Shown here in pieces: positions 37,301 to 45,645 of a DNA stretch of 64,000 bases (positions are counted from its first letter, which is position 1; each line of letters starts with the position of its first letter). Location of the stretch: positions 620,001 through 684,000 of the forward strand of contig CAWALL010000008.1 of assembly GCA_963782885.1 (NCBI GenBank), given 5' to 3'. The notes under the pieces were generated by a model, which made no database searches, was not told the DNA's origin, and was given only the letters and a program-made list of their open reading frames with translations. The DNA is from DATAOG01 sp963782885. GTDB lineage: Bacteria > Pseudomonadota > Alphaproteobacteria > Geminicoccales > Geminicoccaceae. Made by a program: the position numbers and the translations under genes.

Positions 37301-38305
37301 TCAGCCGAGCTTGACCCGGGGATCGATCAGGGGATGCAACAGGTCGATCAGCAGCACCGCGGTCGAGACCGCGATGATCGAGACCGTCGCGACCCCGAGA
37401 ACCAGGCTGTAGTCGCCGGCATGGACGGCATCGATCAGCAGCCTGCCGATGCCGGGATAGCCGAACACCTGCTCGGTGATGATGGCGCCATTGAAGATCG
37501 CGCCGAGCGACAGCGCGAGCCCCGTGACCTGGGGTGCGAGCGCATTGCGCATCACGTAGGACGTGAGGATGCGATGGCGCGCGACCCCGCCGTACTCGGC
37601 ATAGACCACGTAGTCCTCGGTCACGATGTTCGAGACCAGCGCGCGCATGCCCATGAACCAGCCGCCGACGCCGACCAGGACCAAGGACAGCGCCGGCAGG
37701 ATCGAGTGCTGAAGGATGCTGAGAATGAACTCCGGGCTGAAGCTCCGGGTCATGTTCATCTCGTAGCCGCCGCTGATCGGCAGCACCGGCCAGAGATAGC
37801 CGAACACGATCAGGAGCACGAAGGCCACGATGTAGTAGGGGATCGGGTGGAAGCCCATCGCGACCACGCCGAGCGCGCGCAGGATCCGGCTGCCGCGATA
37901 GTAGCCGGCGAGCCCGCCGAGCAGATTGCCGAGCACCCAGGCGATGACCGTCGCGACCAGCAGCAGGCCCACGGTCCAGGGCAGCGCGTTCCAGATCAAA
38001 AACGAGACCGGGGTCGGGAAGGCTGAGAGCGACGGCCCGAAGTCGGCGCGCAGCACGCGCCCCCAGAAGGTCAGGTACTGGTGGAACAGGCCACCCTCGA
38101 GGCCGTAGAGAGCGCGCAACGACTGGCGCAGCATGTTGACCGCCTCGGGGCTCGTGCTGCCGAAGCTGGTCGCCGCGGCCACCGACTGCTCGACCGGATC
38201 GATCGGCGTCAGATGGGTGACGAAGAACGCGATGTTGATGCCGATGAAGATCACCAGCACGAACTGGACCAGCCGCTTGCCGACGTAGGTCAGGTAAGCC
38301 TGCAT
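37301..38305 (-). CDS. Oligopeptide-type ABC transporter permease (DppB family)
   Basis: A 334-residue membrane protein with six hydrophobic segments and the N-terminal arrangement of DppB/OppB proteins (MQAYLTYVGKRLVQFVLVIF then a long periplasmic loop). The coupling-loop region reads EDYVVYAEYGGVARHRIL and the C-terminal GYPGIGRLLIDAVHAGDY is strongly conserved in the family. It forms the channel with the DppC-type partner. Confidence 0.88.
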   Translation of the reverse strand: MQAYLTYVGKRLVQFVLVIFIGINIAFFVTHLTPIDPVEQSVAAATSFGSTSPEAVNMLRQSLRALYGLEGGLFHQYLTFWGRVLRADFGPSLSAFPTPVSFLIWNALPWTVGLLLVATVIAWVLGNLLGGLAGYYRGSRILRALGVVAMGFHPIPYYIVAFVLLIVFGYLWPVLPISGGYEMNMTRSFSPEFILSILQHSILPALSLVLVGVGGWFMGMRALVSNIVTEDYVVYAEYGGVARHRILTSYVMRNALAPQVTGLALSLGAIFNGAIITEQVFGYPGIGRLLIDAVHAGDYSLVLGVATVSIIAVSTAVLLIDLLHPLIDPRVKLG

Positions 38306-38392
38306 GCGCTCTGCCGGGCTGTCGCCGTCGGCGGGAGGCGAGCGGACCCGCCTCCCGCGATCGGCCTCGACGGCGCGTTGCGCCGGGCGCTC

Positions 38393-40294
38393 TCAGTTCT
38401 GCGCCATCTTCTTCGGCCTGAGCTTGACGAACATGTACTTGGTGTTCGCCCAGTTCGGCACCGGATCGGTGTAAGGATCGTCCTCGGCCGACGGGTAGCC
38501 GGTCCAGTAGGTATCGTCCATGACCGTGAACACGTTGTAGGACATCAACGGGATGGTCGGCATCTCGCGGGTGACCAGCTTGACGTACTCCTGGCCGAGC
38601 TCGACCCCCTTCGGGTCATCGAAGTCGACCTTGCGGATCTCCTCGATGATCTTGTCGAGCTCCGGGTTCGACCAGCGCTGCCAGTTGCGCGGCGGCTGGA
38701 TCTCGCCGGGCTTGGCGAGGAACTGCGAGTGCCAGCTGTCGAGGAAGAACGACAGGTCCGGATGGCCGCCCCAGGTCTCGACGCTCCAGGTCATGATCGC
38801 ATCGAAGTCGCCGGCCGCCCGGCGCTGGACCAAGGTACCCTCGGCGACGCTCGTGCTGGCGTCGATGCCGAACTGGCGCCATTGCTGGGCGATCATCGAG
38901 CCCGCCCTGGTCATCACCGGCCTTGTGTCGCCCTCGACCGCGATCTTGATCGTGAACGGCGTGCCGTCCGGCTTGTACCAGGCGTCACCCTTTTTGCTGA
39001 AGCCCGCCTTCTCGAGCAGCTCGGCCGCGGCCTCCGGATTGGGTTTCCACCACCCGCGCCCGAACGCGGTCGCGATCGCCTTCGGGTCGGACGGGATCGC
39101 ATCGCCCATCGAGGGCCGGAGCATGTCGGCGATCTGCTGGCCCACGGTCGGATCATAGGGCTTGATCTTGCGCTTGCCGGTGTCGATCTCGAAGTTCTTG
39201 AGCCAGTCCTCGAGCGGCTCGTGGTAATATTGAGGCTGCGTGCCGGTCGGCGGCACCCCGATCGCCGAAATCGTGGCCGCCCCGCGGTAGGACGCCATCG
39301 AGACCGCCTTGATGTCGATCAGCAAGGCCAGCGCCCAGCGGACATCGCGGCTTTTGAACATTTCGCGCTGGTCGTTGAAGATCACCGCCGGCAGGGTCGG
39401 GTCGGGATGGGCGTAAGGAAAGCCCTTGAACCAGCCGTGCGACGACTTCGACTGCTTGGCGAGCGTGAACATGCCCTCGGGTGCTATGTCGTGGATGATG
39501 TCGAGCTGGTGGTTGAGCTGCAGGATCACCCGCTTGTCGGGCGGGCCGGGGTCGATATAGGCGGCGTACTTCGGGCCCGGCTCGCCGAAGCGGGCGACCG
39601 TCGTCCTTTGCCAGTCGTCGCGCTTTTGCCAGATGAACCACTTGCCGTTCGGGTCGAAGCTGTGGAGCACGTAGGGCCCGAGCGAGACCGGCGGGTTGAA
39701 GGCGAACTTGCGCGGGTCGCCCGCCTTCTCGAACACGTGCTTGGGCATCATCCACATCGCGTTCCAGCGGACCGTGAACAGGGTATGGAAGCGCGAGTTC
39801 GGCTTCTTGAGCTTGAAGACGACGGTATAGGGATCGGGGGCGCTGACCGAGGCGACGTTGATCTGGACCGGCGCGCTCCAATAGAGGCCGTCGGTCTTGA
39901 GGTGGGTATTGATCGTATAGAGCACGTCGTCGGCGGTGAATTCGACGCCGTCGCTCCAGTAGATGCCCTGGCGCAGCTTCACCGTCATCTGCGTGAAGTC
40001 GTCGTTGTAGATCGGCTTCTCCGATGCCAGCGAATTGTCCCAGACGCCGTCGATGCCGTAGTCGGGATCGATGTACCAGAAGGTGTCCATGGCCAGCTGC
40101 TGCAGGCCGGTCGAGCGGCCGCCGGCGTTGACCGCCCAGTAATTGAACCAGCCGGGGTTCTTGATCGTCCCCTCGGGGTTCTCGATGATAATGGTCTGGT
40201 CGCGCGGCAGGTTCGAGATCGTCCCTTGCCCATGAGCGGCGATGCTGACCAGCAGCGCGCCCGTCGCGAGCGCGAGGGTTCGAAGGATGCGCAT
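38393..40294 (-). CDS. Oligopeptide-type ABC transporter periplasmic binding protein (family 5)
   Basis: A 633-residue binding protein with a signal peptide (MRILRTLALATGALLVSIAA, likely cut after AHGQ). The large three-domain family 5 fold is indicated by its length and by VKLRQGIYWSDGVEFTADDV, a variant of the usual family signature. It is the first gene of the operon, 87 bases before the permease gene. The start follows GGGGAGG with good spacing. Because the operon ends with an arabinofuranosidase, the ligand is probably an arabinose-containing oligosaccharide and not a peptide. Peptide binding cannot be excluded from sequence alone. Confidence 0.88.
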   Translation of the reverse strand: MRILRTLALATGALLVSIAAHGQGTISNLPRDQTIIIENPEGTIKNPGWFNYWAVNAGGRSTGLQQLAMDTFWYIDPDYGIDGVWDNSLASEKPIYNDDFTQMTVKLRQGIYWSDGVEFTADDVLYTINTHLKTDGLYWSAPVQINVASVSAPDPYTVVFKLKKPNSRFHTLFTVRWNAMWMMPKHVFEKAGDPRKFAFNPPVSLGPYVLHSFDPNGKWFIWQKRDDWQRTTVARFGEPGPKYAAYIDPGPPDKRVILQLNHQLDIIHDIAPEGMFTLAKQSKSSHGWFKGFPYAHPDPTLPAVIFNDQREMFKSRDVRWALALLIDIKAVSMASYRGAATISAIGVPPTGTQPQYYHEPLEDWLKNFEIDTGKRKIKPYDPTVGQQIADMLRPSMGDAIPSDPKAIATAFGRGWWKPNPEAAAELLEKAGFSKKGDAWYKPDGTPFTIKIAVEGDTRPVMTRAGSMIAQQWRQFGIDASTSVAEGTLVQRRAAGDFDAIMTWSVETWGGHPDLSFFLDSWHSQFLAKPGEIQPPRNWQRWSNPELDKIIEEIRKVDFDDPKGVELGQEYVKLVTREMPTIPLMSYNVFTVMDDTYWTGYPSAEDDPYTDPVPNWANTKYMFVKLRPKKMAQN

Positions 40295-40349
40295 GGTCGC
40301 CTCCCCTGACGGCTATTGGCCGAGAGCGCATGTCGATTGGTCGACCCCG

Positions 40350-40378
40350 ACGCTATCCCAGGGACCACCGCAGGTCAA
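40350..40378 (-). promoter_or_regulatory. Candidate promoter of the arabino-oligosaccharide importer operon
   Basis: On the minus strand, TTGACC (40378-40373) and TAGCGT (40355-40350) are separated by exactly 17 bases. Transcription would start near 40343, about 50 bases before the binding-protein ATG. The -35 matches five of six consensus positions and the -10 only three, as expected for a promoter that needs an activator. The palindrome at 40395-40411 lies just upstream. Confidence 0.5.
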
Positions 40379-40394
40379 TTTTATTCCTGATACA

Positions 40395-40411
40395 TATCAA
40401 TCGAATTGATA
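40395..40411. promoter_or_regulatory. Perfect 17-base palindrome, likely operator
   Basis: TATCAAT-CGA-ATTGATA is a perfect inverted repeat with seven-base arms, A+T-rich in a region of very high GC. Its centre at 40403 is about 60 bases upstream of the predicted transcription start, the usual place for a class I activator site. A further TGATAC copy lies immediately beside it (about 40388-40393), so there may be two overlapping half-site pairs. The natural candidate to bind it is the frameshifted ArsR-like regulator encoded upstream on the same strand. Confidence 0.55.
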
Positions 40412-41121
40412 CACTACGCGGCGCCCTCGACTTGCGTCCAGGGGAAGCTGGCCAACATCCACCAGCGCGCGGCGCCGCCGCCATCGACGAGGGTCCGGCG
40501 AAGGTCGCGAACACCGGCGGGCGCGCGCCCGCCGGCGACTTCGTCCAAGCGCAGGTCACGACGGTCACAGCGGCCACGAGGGCGACGCGCGCCCGCCGCG
40601 ACTTCGTTCAGGCAACGCGTCCCTCGCGAGCGCGAGGGTGCAAAGGCTTCGAACGAGCCGACCGTCGACCGGACAACCCCAGCCCGGGCGAGGCCCCGGA
40701 CCTTCAACGGACCGCTAAGCCTGCCCGTGCACTGGTCGCGAGCCGGACACAGGCCCTCAAAAGGATCCCTGCCGATCCCCCCTGAGCGCGTCACTTTCAC
40801 CAAGACCGGCATAGTGCCTTCATCGGGTGGTCCACGGGGCCATGGGCAATCCGTCCCCTGCAAGGGCTTTCGCGCCGAGACGGATTCCCAGGATCTCATG
40901 GACCGTCGCCGACGGTAGCGCCGGAAAGTTGAAGACAAGTAAACGCGATCCAAGCGCCCGACTGCTGCAATTGGACGCGCGTCCGTGAGCAGCAGACTGT
41001 CGCCGGCTGGTCCCTTGACGAGCTTGAGCGGTTGCGGCCGCCGCAGACGCACGGCCGGTCAGCCGGGCCGAGCGGCGGAAGCGGGGGCGACCGGCCGATC
41101 GCGGGTCGACGGCCGAACGCC
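40412..41121 (-). other. Intergenic stretch without a convincing gene; imperfect direct repeat
   Basis: About 710 bases between the importer promoter and the frameshifted regulator. Several frames are open but none has family resemblance or a good ribosome site. An imperfect direct repeat of about 24 bases occurs at 40523-40547 and 40587-40610 (both contain GCGCGCCCGCC followed by CGACTTCGT). Nothing points to a named mobile element. It may be decayed sequence, in line with the damaged regulator next to it. Confidence 0.4.
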
Positions 41122-42093
41122 TCAGCCGGTGCTCTGGCGCAAGTAGATCCGCATCAGGATGTCCTGATCGTAGTTGCCGAAGCCGCGGCCGAAGATGTTG
41201 ACGCCGCCCGGGTGCGCCGCTCGATCCGCAGCCGGATCGAATGGTGGCTGGCGAGATCGAGCGCCGCCAGCGTGACGTCGGAGAGCCTGCGGTCGATGAG
41301 CAGCCCCGGTCGGTGATCCGCCAGGTCGTGAGCTTGCCGTATTGCGAGCCTTCGAGCTTCCACCATCTTGGCGTGTAAATGCCGCGCTGGTCCCCGAAGT
41401 CGCCGGGCGAGGTCCAGGTCCCGATCAGCACTTCGTTGACCCAGAGGCTGATGTCGGACGGCCAGTCGCTGTTGGTGCCCGGTACTTCGGACGACAGCTC
41501 CATGCTGTATTCGATGGCCTCGATCGCGGCATTCAGGATCTTGGCGTTGTTCGGGAACTTGTACTCGAGATAACCGCGGCCGAACCAGACAGCGAGGCCT
41601 GCATCCGGCTCGGATCGAGGAAATGATCGGGAACGTCCAGGAGGCCGATGATGCCTTCGGTCGAGCACAGCCCACAGGGCGCGCTCACCTGGTAGCCGGT
41701 ATACAGCCCGAGCGGCATCGCGACCTCGATCAGATTGTCCTGGCGGGTGGCGGGCGCGCCATCGAGGCGGATCACGATTTCGTCGAAGCGTGCCGAGCAG
41801 ACCTTCTGCTGGCCTTTGGCCGCCTTGAGCAGCTCGGTCCGGATCAGGCCGGCGGCCTCGAGCACCTGGATGTTGGTGGCGATCGTCGACTGCGGCAGCC
41901 GGAGTTCGGCGCTGATCTCGTTGACATTGGCCGGCCCGCGCCGGCGCAACAGATGCAGGATCCGGAACCGCACCGGCGACGACAGGCCCTTGATGACCTC
42001 GACGTTGTCATCCGGGCTGATCGTCAGAAACTTGCGTTGCGGGCCGCGCGAGGTTGCCAAAGCCGTCGATCCTGGCAAAGCCGTTCCCGACAT
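41122..42093 (-). pseudogene. ArsR-like winged-helix regulator with C-terminal sugar-responsive domain, three frameshifts
   Basis: Read across three frame changes, this gives a coherent protein of about 324 residues. The N-terminal winged helix (SSPVRFRILHLLRRRG, LPQSTIATNIQVLEAAGLIR) is followed by a long beta-rich domain (PLGLYTGYQVSAPCGLC, DVPDHFLDP, WFGRGYLEYKFPNNAKILNA, PSDISLWVNEVLIGTWTSPG, RGIYTPRWWKLEGSQYG, LSDVTLAALDLASHHSIRLR, VNIFGRGFGNYDQDI). I recall this architecture from regulators beside arabinofuranosidase genes. Breaks lie near 41597, at the G-run complementary to 41304-41307 and near 41222. Each is explained by loss of one G from a short G-run, and together they restore the original frame. 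The start at 42093 is uncertain; the frame is open to 42225. Either a recent pseudogene or homopolymer sequencing error. Confidence 0.75.
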
Positions 42094-42375
42094 TTGTATC
42101 GGATTGTTGCGTTTTGTCCAACGCGACCGTGGTCCGCCGATCCGGGCGCCGGGTTGTGTTTCCCGCCATCTACCAGTGCCATTCTGCGGGCTTTTTTGGT
42201 TGCTGGCGGGTTTTGCGACAGTCATTCGGCCCGCAGGATCGCTGGCACCTCCGGGCCGTCCGATCGCAATGTCCGCTGTGATTCAGCCGGCCAAGATTTT
42301 CAGATGCATTTAGCGCTAGACAAAGTTATTGCCGGTGTGTGACAAGACCAGTATCGCAAGTCATGAGGTGACAAG

Positions 42376-42879
42376 ATGACCGAACGTTCCGACCAGGCCG
42401 CTCTGGCGGAGATGACCGCCGAGATCGTGTCGGCCTTCGTGTCCCACAATCAAGTTCGACCGGTCGATGTCGGCCATCTGGTCGGGCTGGTGGGCGGCCG
42501 CCTGGCGAGCCTGGCTGCCGAAGTCGCTAACGCGGTTCCGCCGCCGCCCGAGCCGGCGGTTCCGATCCGTCGCTCGATCGGCAAGGACCAGATGACCTGC
42601 CTGATCTGTGGCCAGAAGCAGAAACTGCTGAAACGGCATCTGGCGACTGCGCACGACCTGACGCCGGACCAGTATCGGGAGCGCTTCGGCCTCAAGAGCG
42701 ACTATCCAATGGTGGCGCCGAACTATGCCAAGGCGCGCTCGGAGATGGCGCTCAGGATCGGCCTCGGCCGCCCGAAGAAGGCGCAGCCGGCCAAGCGCGG
42801 GCGGCCGCCCAAGGCCGCCGGCGCCACGCCCAGGCGCGCGCCCGGCAAGGCTGCTGCCAGCAAAGCCGCGACCGCCTGA
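42376..42879 (+). CDS. MucR/Ros-family zinc-finger transcriptional regulator
   Basis: A 167-residue member of the Ros/MucR family, which in alphaproteobacteria regulates exopolysaccharide, motility, virulence and cell-cycle genes. The zinc finger has the family form C75-X2-C78-X9-H88-X4-H93 in CLICGQKQKLLKRHLATAH, followed by LTPDQYRERFGLKSDYPMV, which is nearly invariant. The C-terminal 45 residues are an unusually long Lys/Pro/Ala-rich tail (AKRGRPPKAAG, an AT-hook-like RGRPPK element, then KAAASKAATA). GAGGTG is five bases before the ATG. A 9-base direct repeat GTGACAAGA occurs at 42339-42347 and 42368-42376, the second next to the ribosome site, and might serve autoregulation. Confidence 0.92.
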   Translation: MTERSDQAALAEMTAEIVSAFVSHNQVRPVDVGHLVGLVGGRLASLAAEVANAVPPPPEPAVPIRRSIGKDQMTCLICGQKQKLLKRHLATAHDLTPDQYRERFGLKSDYPMVAPNYAKARSEMALRIGLGRPKKAQPAKRGRPPKAAGATPRRAPGKAAASKAATA

Positions 42880-42892
42880 GCGGGCGGGCTCG

Positions 42893-42922
42893 CGGCCGGT
42901 CCAGGAGCCACCGGACCGGCCG
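42893..42922. terminator. Hairpin between convergent genes, probable bidirectional terminator
   Basis: A perfect ten-base inverted repeat, CGGCCGGTCC at 42893-42902 and GGACCGGCCG at 42913-42922, with a ten-base loop. It starts 14 bases after the mucR stop and lies before the end of cysS on the other strand. There is no clear U-run on either side, so its termination strength is uncertain. Confidence 0.55.
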
Positions 42923-42945
42923 TAAGCCTCTGGGCCAAGCGCGGG

Positions 42946-44349
42946 TCAGCCCGCCCGCCGCCAGCGGGTACCGTCCGGGCCATCCTCTAGGATGACGCCG
43001 GCAGCCGCCAGCTGCTCGCGGATCCGATCCGCCTCGGCGAAGTCCTTGGCGCGCCGCGCTGCAACGCGCAGGTCGACCAGACGCTCGATCTCGGCACGGC
43101 CGACAGCCGCGACCGTCGCTCTGCCCGCCGCGCGACCAACCGCGGCATCGATACCCTGCAGCCAGCGCTCCGGGGCCTCCTGCAGGAGACCGAGCAGCTG
43201 GCCGCCGGCCAGGAGCTGGCCCTTGAGCGCGCGCCGCCGGTCCGGGTCGTCGCTGGCATTGGCCGCGCGGGCGAGCATCCGCAGCTCGGCGAAAGCCTTG
43301 GGCGTGTTCAGGTCGTCCTCGAGGGCGGCCAGCACGCCCGCCGGCATCGCGGCCGCCGGCTCGTCGGGCCCGGGCAGGTCGCGGAGGGTCAGGTAGAGCC
43401 GGTCGAGCGTCTGCCTGGCGCGGACCAGCCCAGCGTCCGACCAGTCGAGCGGCTTGCGGTAGTGCGCGCCGAGCAGCGCGTAGCGGATCGCCTCGCCCGG
43501 CGCCTGCGCCAGCAGGTCGCGGACCAGCAAAACGTTGCCGAGCGACTTCGACATCTTCTCGCGCTCGATGTCGAGAAAGCCGTTGTGCAGCCAGAAGCGG
43601 GCGAGCGGCGCGCCACCGTGCGCGCAGACGCTCTGGGCGAGTTCGTTCTCGTGGTGCGGGAACTTCAGGTCCTGACCGCCGCCGTGGATGTCGATCGTGA
43701 TCCCGAGATGGGCCTCGACCATGGCCGAGCATTCGATGTGCCAGCCGGGCCGGCCGCGACCCCACGGGCTGTCCCAGCCGGGCTGCTCCGCGCTCGAGGG
43801 CTTCCAGAGCACGAAATCCGCGGGATCGCGCTTGTAGGGCGCGACCTCGACCCGGGCGCCATCGATCATCTCGGCGCGCGAGCGCCGCGACAGCAGGCCG
43901 TAGTCCGCGAACGACGGCACGTGGAACAGCACGTGGCCCTCGGCGGCATAGGCGTGGCCGCTCTCGATCAGGGCCCCGATCATCGCCAGCATGCCCGGGA
44001 TGTGCTCGGTCGCGAACGGCTCGACGGAGGGCCTGAGCACGTTCAGCGCGTCCATGTCCTCGCGATAGGCGCGGGTGAACTCCGCCGCGACCACCTCGTA
44101 GGGCACGCCGCGCTCGGCCGCCGCCTTGATGATCTTGTCCTCGACGTCGGTGACGTTGCGGGCGTAGAGCGCATCGCCGAAGCGCTGGCGCAGCAGCCGG
44201 AACAGCACGTCGAACACGACCGCCGCGCGGGCGTTGCCGATGTGGGGGTAGTTGTAGACGGTCGGGCCGCAGACATACATCGTCGGCCGCTTCGGATCGG
44301 CCGGCACGAAGGTCTCCTTGCGGCCGGTGAGCGTGTTGTGCAGCTTCAT
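42946..44349 (-). CDS. cysS: Cysteinyl-tRNA synthetase
   Basis: A 467-residue class I aminoacyl-tRNA synthetase. The HIGH-type motif is HIGN at residues 36-39 and KMSKS lies at 265-269. Zinc-binding cysteines for cysteine selection include Cys27 in YVCGPTVYN and the Cys of WHIECSAM, with HENE further on. The C-terminal helical domain ends shortly after LEDGPDGTRWRR. The start at 44349 (MKLHNTLTGRKE) is the family start; an open frame extends 39 codons upstream without conservation. Length is normal for bacterial CysRS. It is an essential single gene, convergent with mucR. Confidence 0.95.
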   Translation of the reverse strand: MKLHNTLTGRKETFVPADPKRPTMYVCGPTVYNYPHIGNARAAVVFDVLFRLLRQRFGDALYARNVTDVEDKIIKAAAERGVPYEVVAAEFTRAYREDMDALNVLRPSVEPFATEHIPGMLAMIGALIESGHAYAAEGHVLFHVPSFADYGLLSRRSRAEMIDGARVEVAPYKRDPADFVLWKPSSAEQPGWDSPWGRGRPGWHIECSAMVEAHLGITIDIHGGGQDLKFPHHENELAQSVCAHGGAPLARFWLHNGFLDIEREKMSKSLGNVLLVRDLLAQAPGEAIRYALLGAHYRKPLDWSDAGLVRARQTLDRLYLTLRDLPGPDEPAAAMPAGVLAALEDDLNTPKAFAELRMLARAANASDDPDRRRALKGQLLAGGQLLGLLQEAPERWLQGIDAAVGRAAGRATVAAVGRAEIERLVDLRVAARRAKDFAEADRIREQLAAAGVILEDGPDGTRWRRAG

Positions 44350-44530
44350 GGTCGAGGCTCGAGGCGGGCGGGGCGGCCAAGCGACGACGCGGCCGCCGTC
44401 GACGGACCGTCCAGCGACGCGGGGTGTCCAGGGACGCGTGCAGCCGGCGCCCCGCCTATATAGCACGGCGCGCCGGCGGCTCCAGGCCCGGAATGGCGGC
44501 GCGGCGGCCGGTCGGCGCGGCGGTCGGCCG

Positions 44531-45004
44531 CTAGCGCTGGGCCAGATGCGGCCCGGCGCAGGGGAACGCGGCGCGCAGCCCGAGCAGCAGCACCTGGCTC
44601 GCCGGCCGGTCGTCGTAGCGGTCGAGCGACCCGTTGATCTGCGCGGTCAGCGCGAACAGCTCCGAGGTGACGTGGTCGACCAGCCGGACGATGTCGTCGT
44701 CCTTGCGGAAACGGAAGGTCGCCTCCGGCGCGCAGAACAACGGCTGCTTGATCGCGCTCGCCGCCTGGTTGGCAACCTCGAGCGTCTCGAACACGGTGTA
44801 GGCGTAGAGCTCGAAGTTCTGGTAGAGGGTCACCTCCTCGTCGGTCAGGGCGCGCTTGGTCGACTCCAGGGGCAGGCTCTGCAGGTGCTGCATCTCGCCG
44901 AACGTGAACAGGACCTCGTCGGCCTGCGCGGGCGCGCCGCCGGTCAGCGCGCCAAAGGCGAGCGACAAAGGCAGGCAGAGACGGTGGAACAGCGTGGTCG
45001 CCAT
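44531..45004 (-). CDS. Small secreted protein of unknown function
   Basis: A 157-residue protein with a signal peptide (about residues 1-28, ending APAQA). The mature part is helical, with two cysteines far apart (LFCAPEA and AFPCAGPH) that could form a disulfide. The pattern of a Cys-Pro/Ala region followed by a helix and a final AFPC segment resembles Rap1a/Ssp-type periplasmic proteins, but this match is weak and no neighbour supports an immunity role. It is 181 bases upstream of cysS on the same strand. Coding is supported by the signal peptide, base composition and lack of a competing frame. Confidence 0.6.
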   Translation of the reverse strand: MATTLFHRLCLPLSLAFGALTGGAPAQADEVLFTFGEMQHLQSLPLESTKRALTDEEVTLYQNFELYAYTVFETLEVANQAASAIKQPLFCAPEATFRFRKDDDIVRLVDHVTSELFALTAQINGSLDRYDDRPASQVLLLGLRAAFPCAGPHLAQR

Positions 45005-45193
45005 GAGATTGCCAGTGACGGAGCTCAACCCATGCGAGAGAGCATTTTCTATCGGACGTTGATTGTCAAATGAAATCTTAACGCTGGTCCGGCCGGCCCG
45101 GCCGGTGGGCTCCCGGCCGCCTTTTCGCCGCGGCGGCTTGCCGCGGCGCGATCGATCGACGACTCTAAGAGGAGCGATCCCTCGACCGGCGAG

Positions 45194-45625
45194 ATGGTGC
45201 ACGAACCCCGATCCCAGAACATCGAGCTGCGGCTGGCCGCATCCGGCGAGGAGCTGGCGGTCGCGATCGAGGCCGCCCAGTTCGCGCGCGTGATCCAGCC
45301 GGGGGCGCCCGACGACCCGGCCGAGGCGGCGGCGATCGAGGCGTTCGTCGAGCTGTTCGCGACCGCGGCGGAGAGCTGGGACCAGCTCGGGGCGGGAGCC
45401 CGGGGCGGGCTCTTGCGCCAGCTCGCGCGGCGCCTCGACGCGCTCGAGCAGCACGGCTGGTTCGTGCACTGGGCGACCGCCGCGATCGGGGTCCCCGACC
45501 GCGAGCAGGAAGCCCTGCAGCTGCCGCTCGCGGTGCTCTCGGTCAGCCGGTCGAGCGAGCCCTCGCTCCAGGCCCGGATCCCGGGCGCGCTCCCGGTCGA
45601 TCCCGGCTCGGGCGCGGTCCACTGA
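45194..45625 (+). CDS. Hypothetical protein
   Basis: A 143-residue soluble protein, acidic and Ala/Leu-rich, with an N-terminal two-strand start (NIELRLAASGEELAVAIEAA) and a central helical part (WDQLGAGARGGLLRQLARRL). I do not recognise a family. A possible ribosome site (AGGAGCG near 45169) is rather far from the ATG. It stands between two minus-strand genes and ends 20 bases from the convergent proline-racemase-like gene. Codon third positions are G/C-rich as in neighbours, which favours a real gene. Confidence 0.5.
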   Translation: MVHEPRSQNIELRLAASGEELAVAIEAAQFARVIQPGAPDDPAEAAAIEAFVELFATAAESWDQLGAGARGGLLRQLARRLDALEQHGWFVHWATAAIGVPDREQEALQLPLAVLSVSRSSEPSLQARIPGALPVDPGSGAVH

Positions 45626-45645
45626 GCCCCGGCCACGGGCCGCGC

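Noticed and set aside
40820..41052. Open minus-strand frames as a possible transposase remnant
   Set aside because: No DDE or serine-recombinase motif, no terminal inverted repeats and no target duplication were found.
45126..45148. GC-only hairpin (CGCCGCGG with CCGCGGCG) as a terminator or regulatory RNA
   Set aside because: Short, without a U-run, and such repeats arise easily in this base composition.
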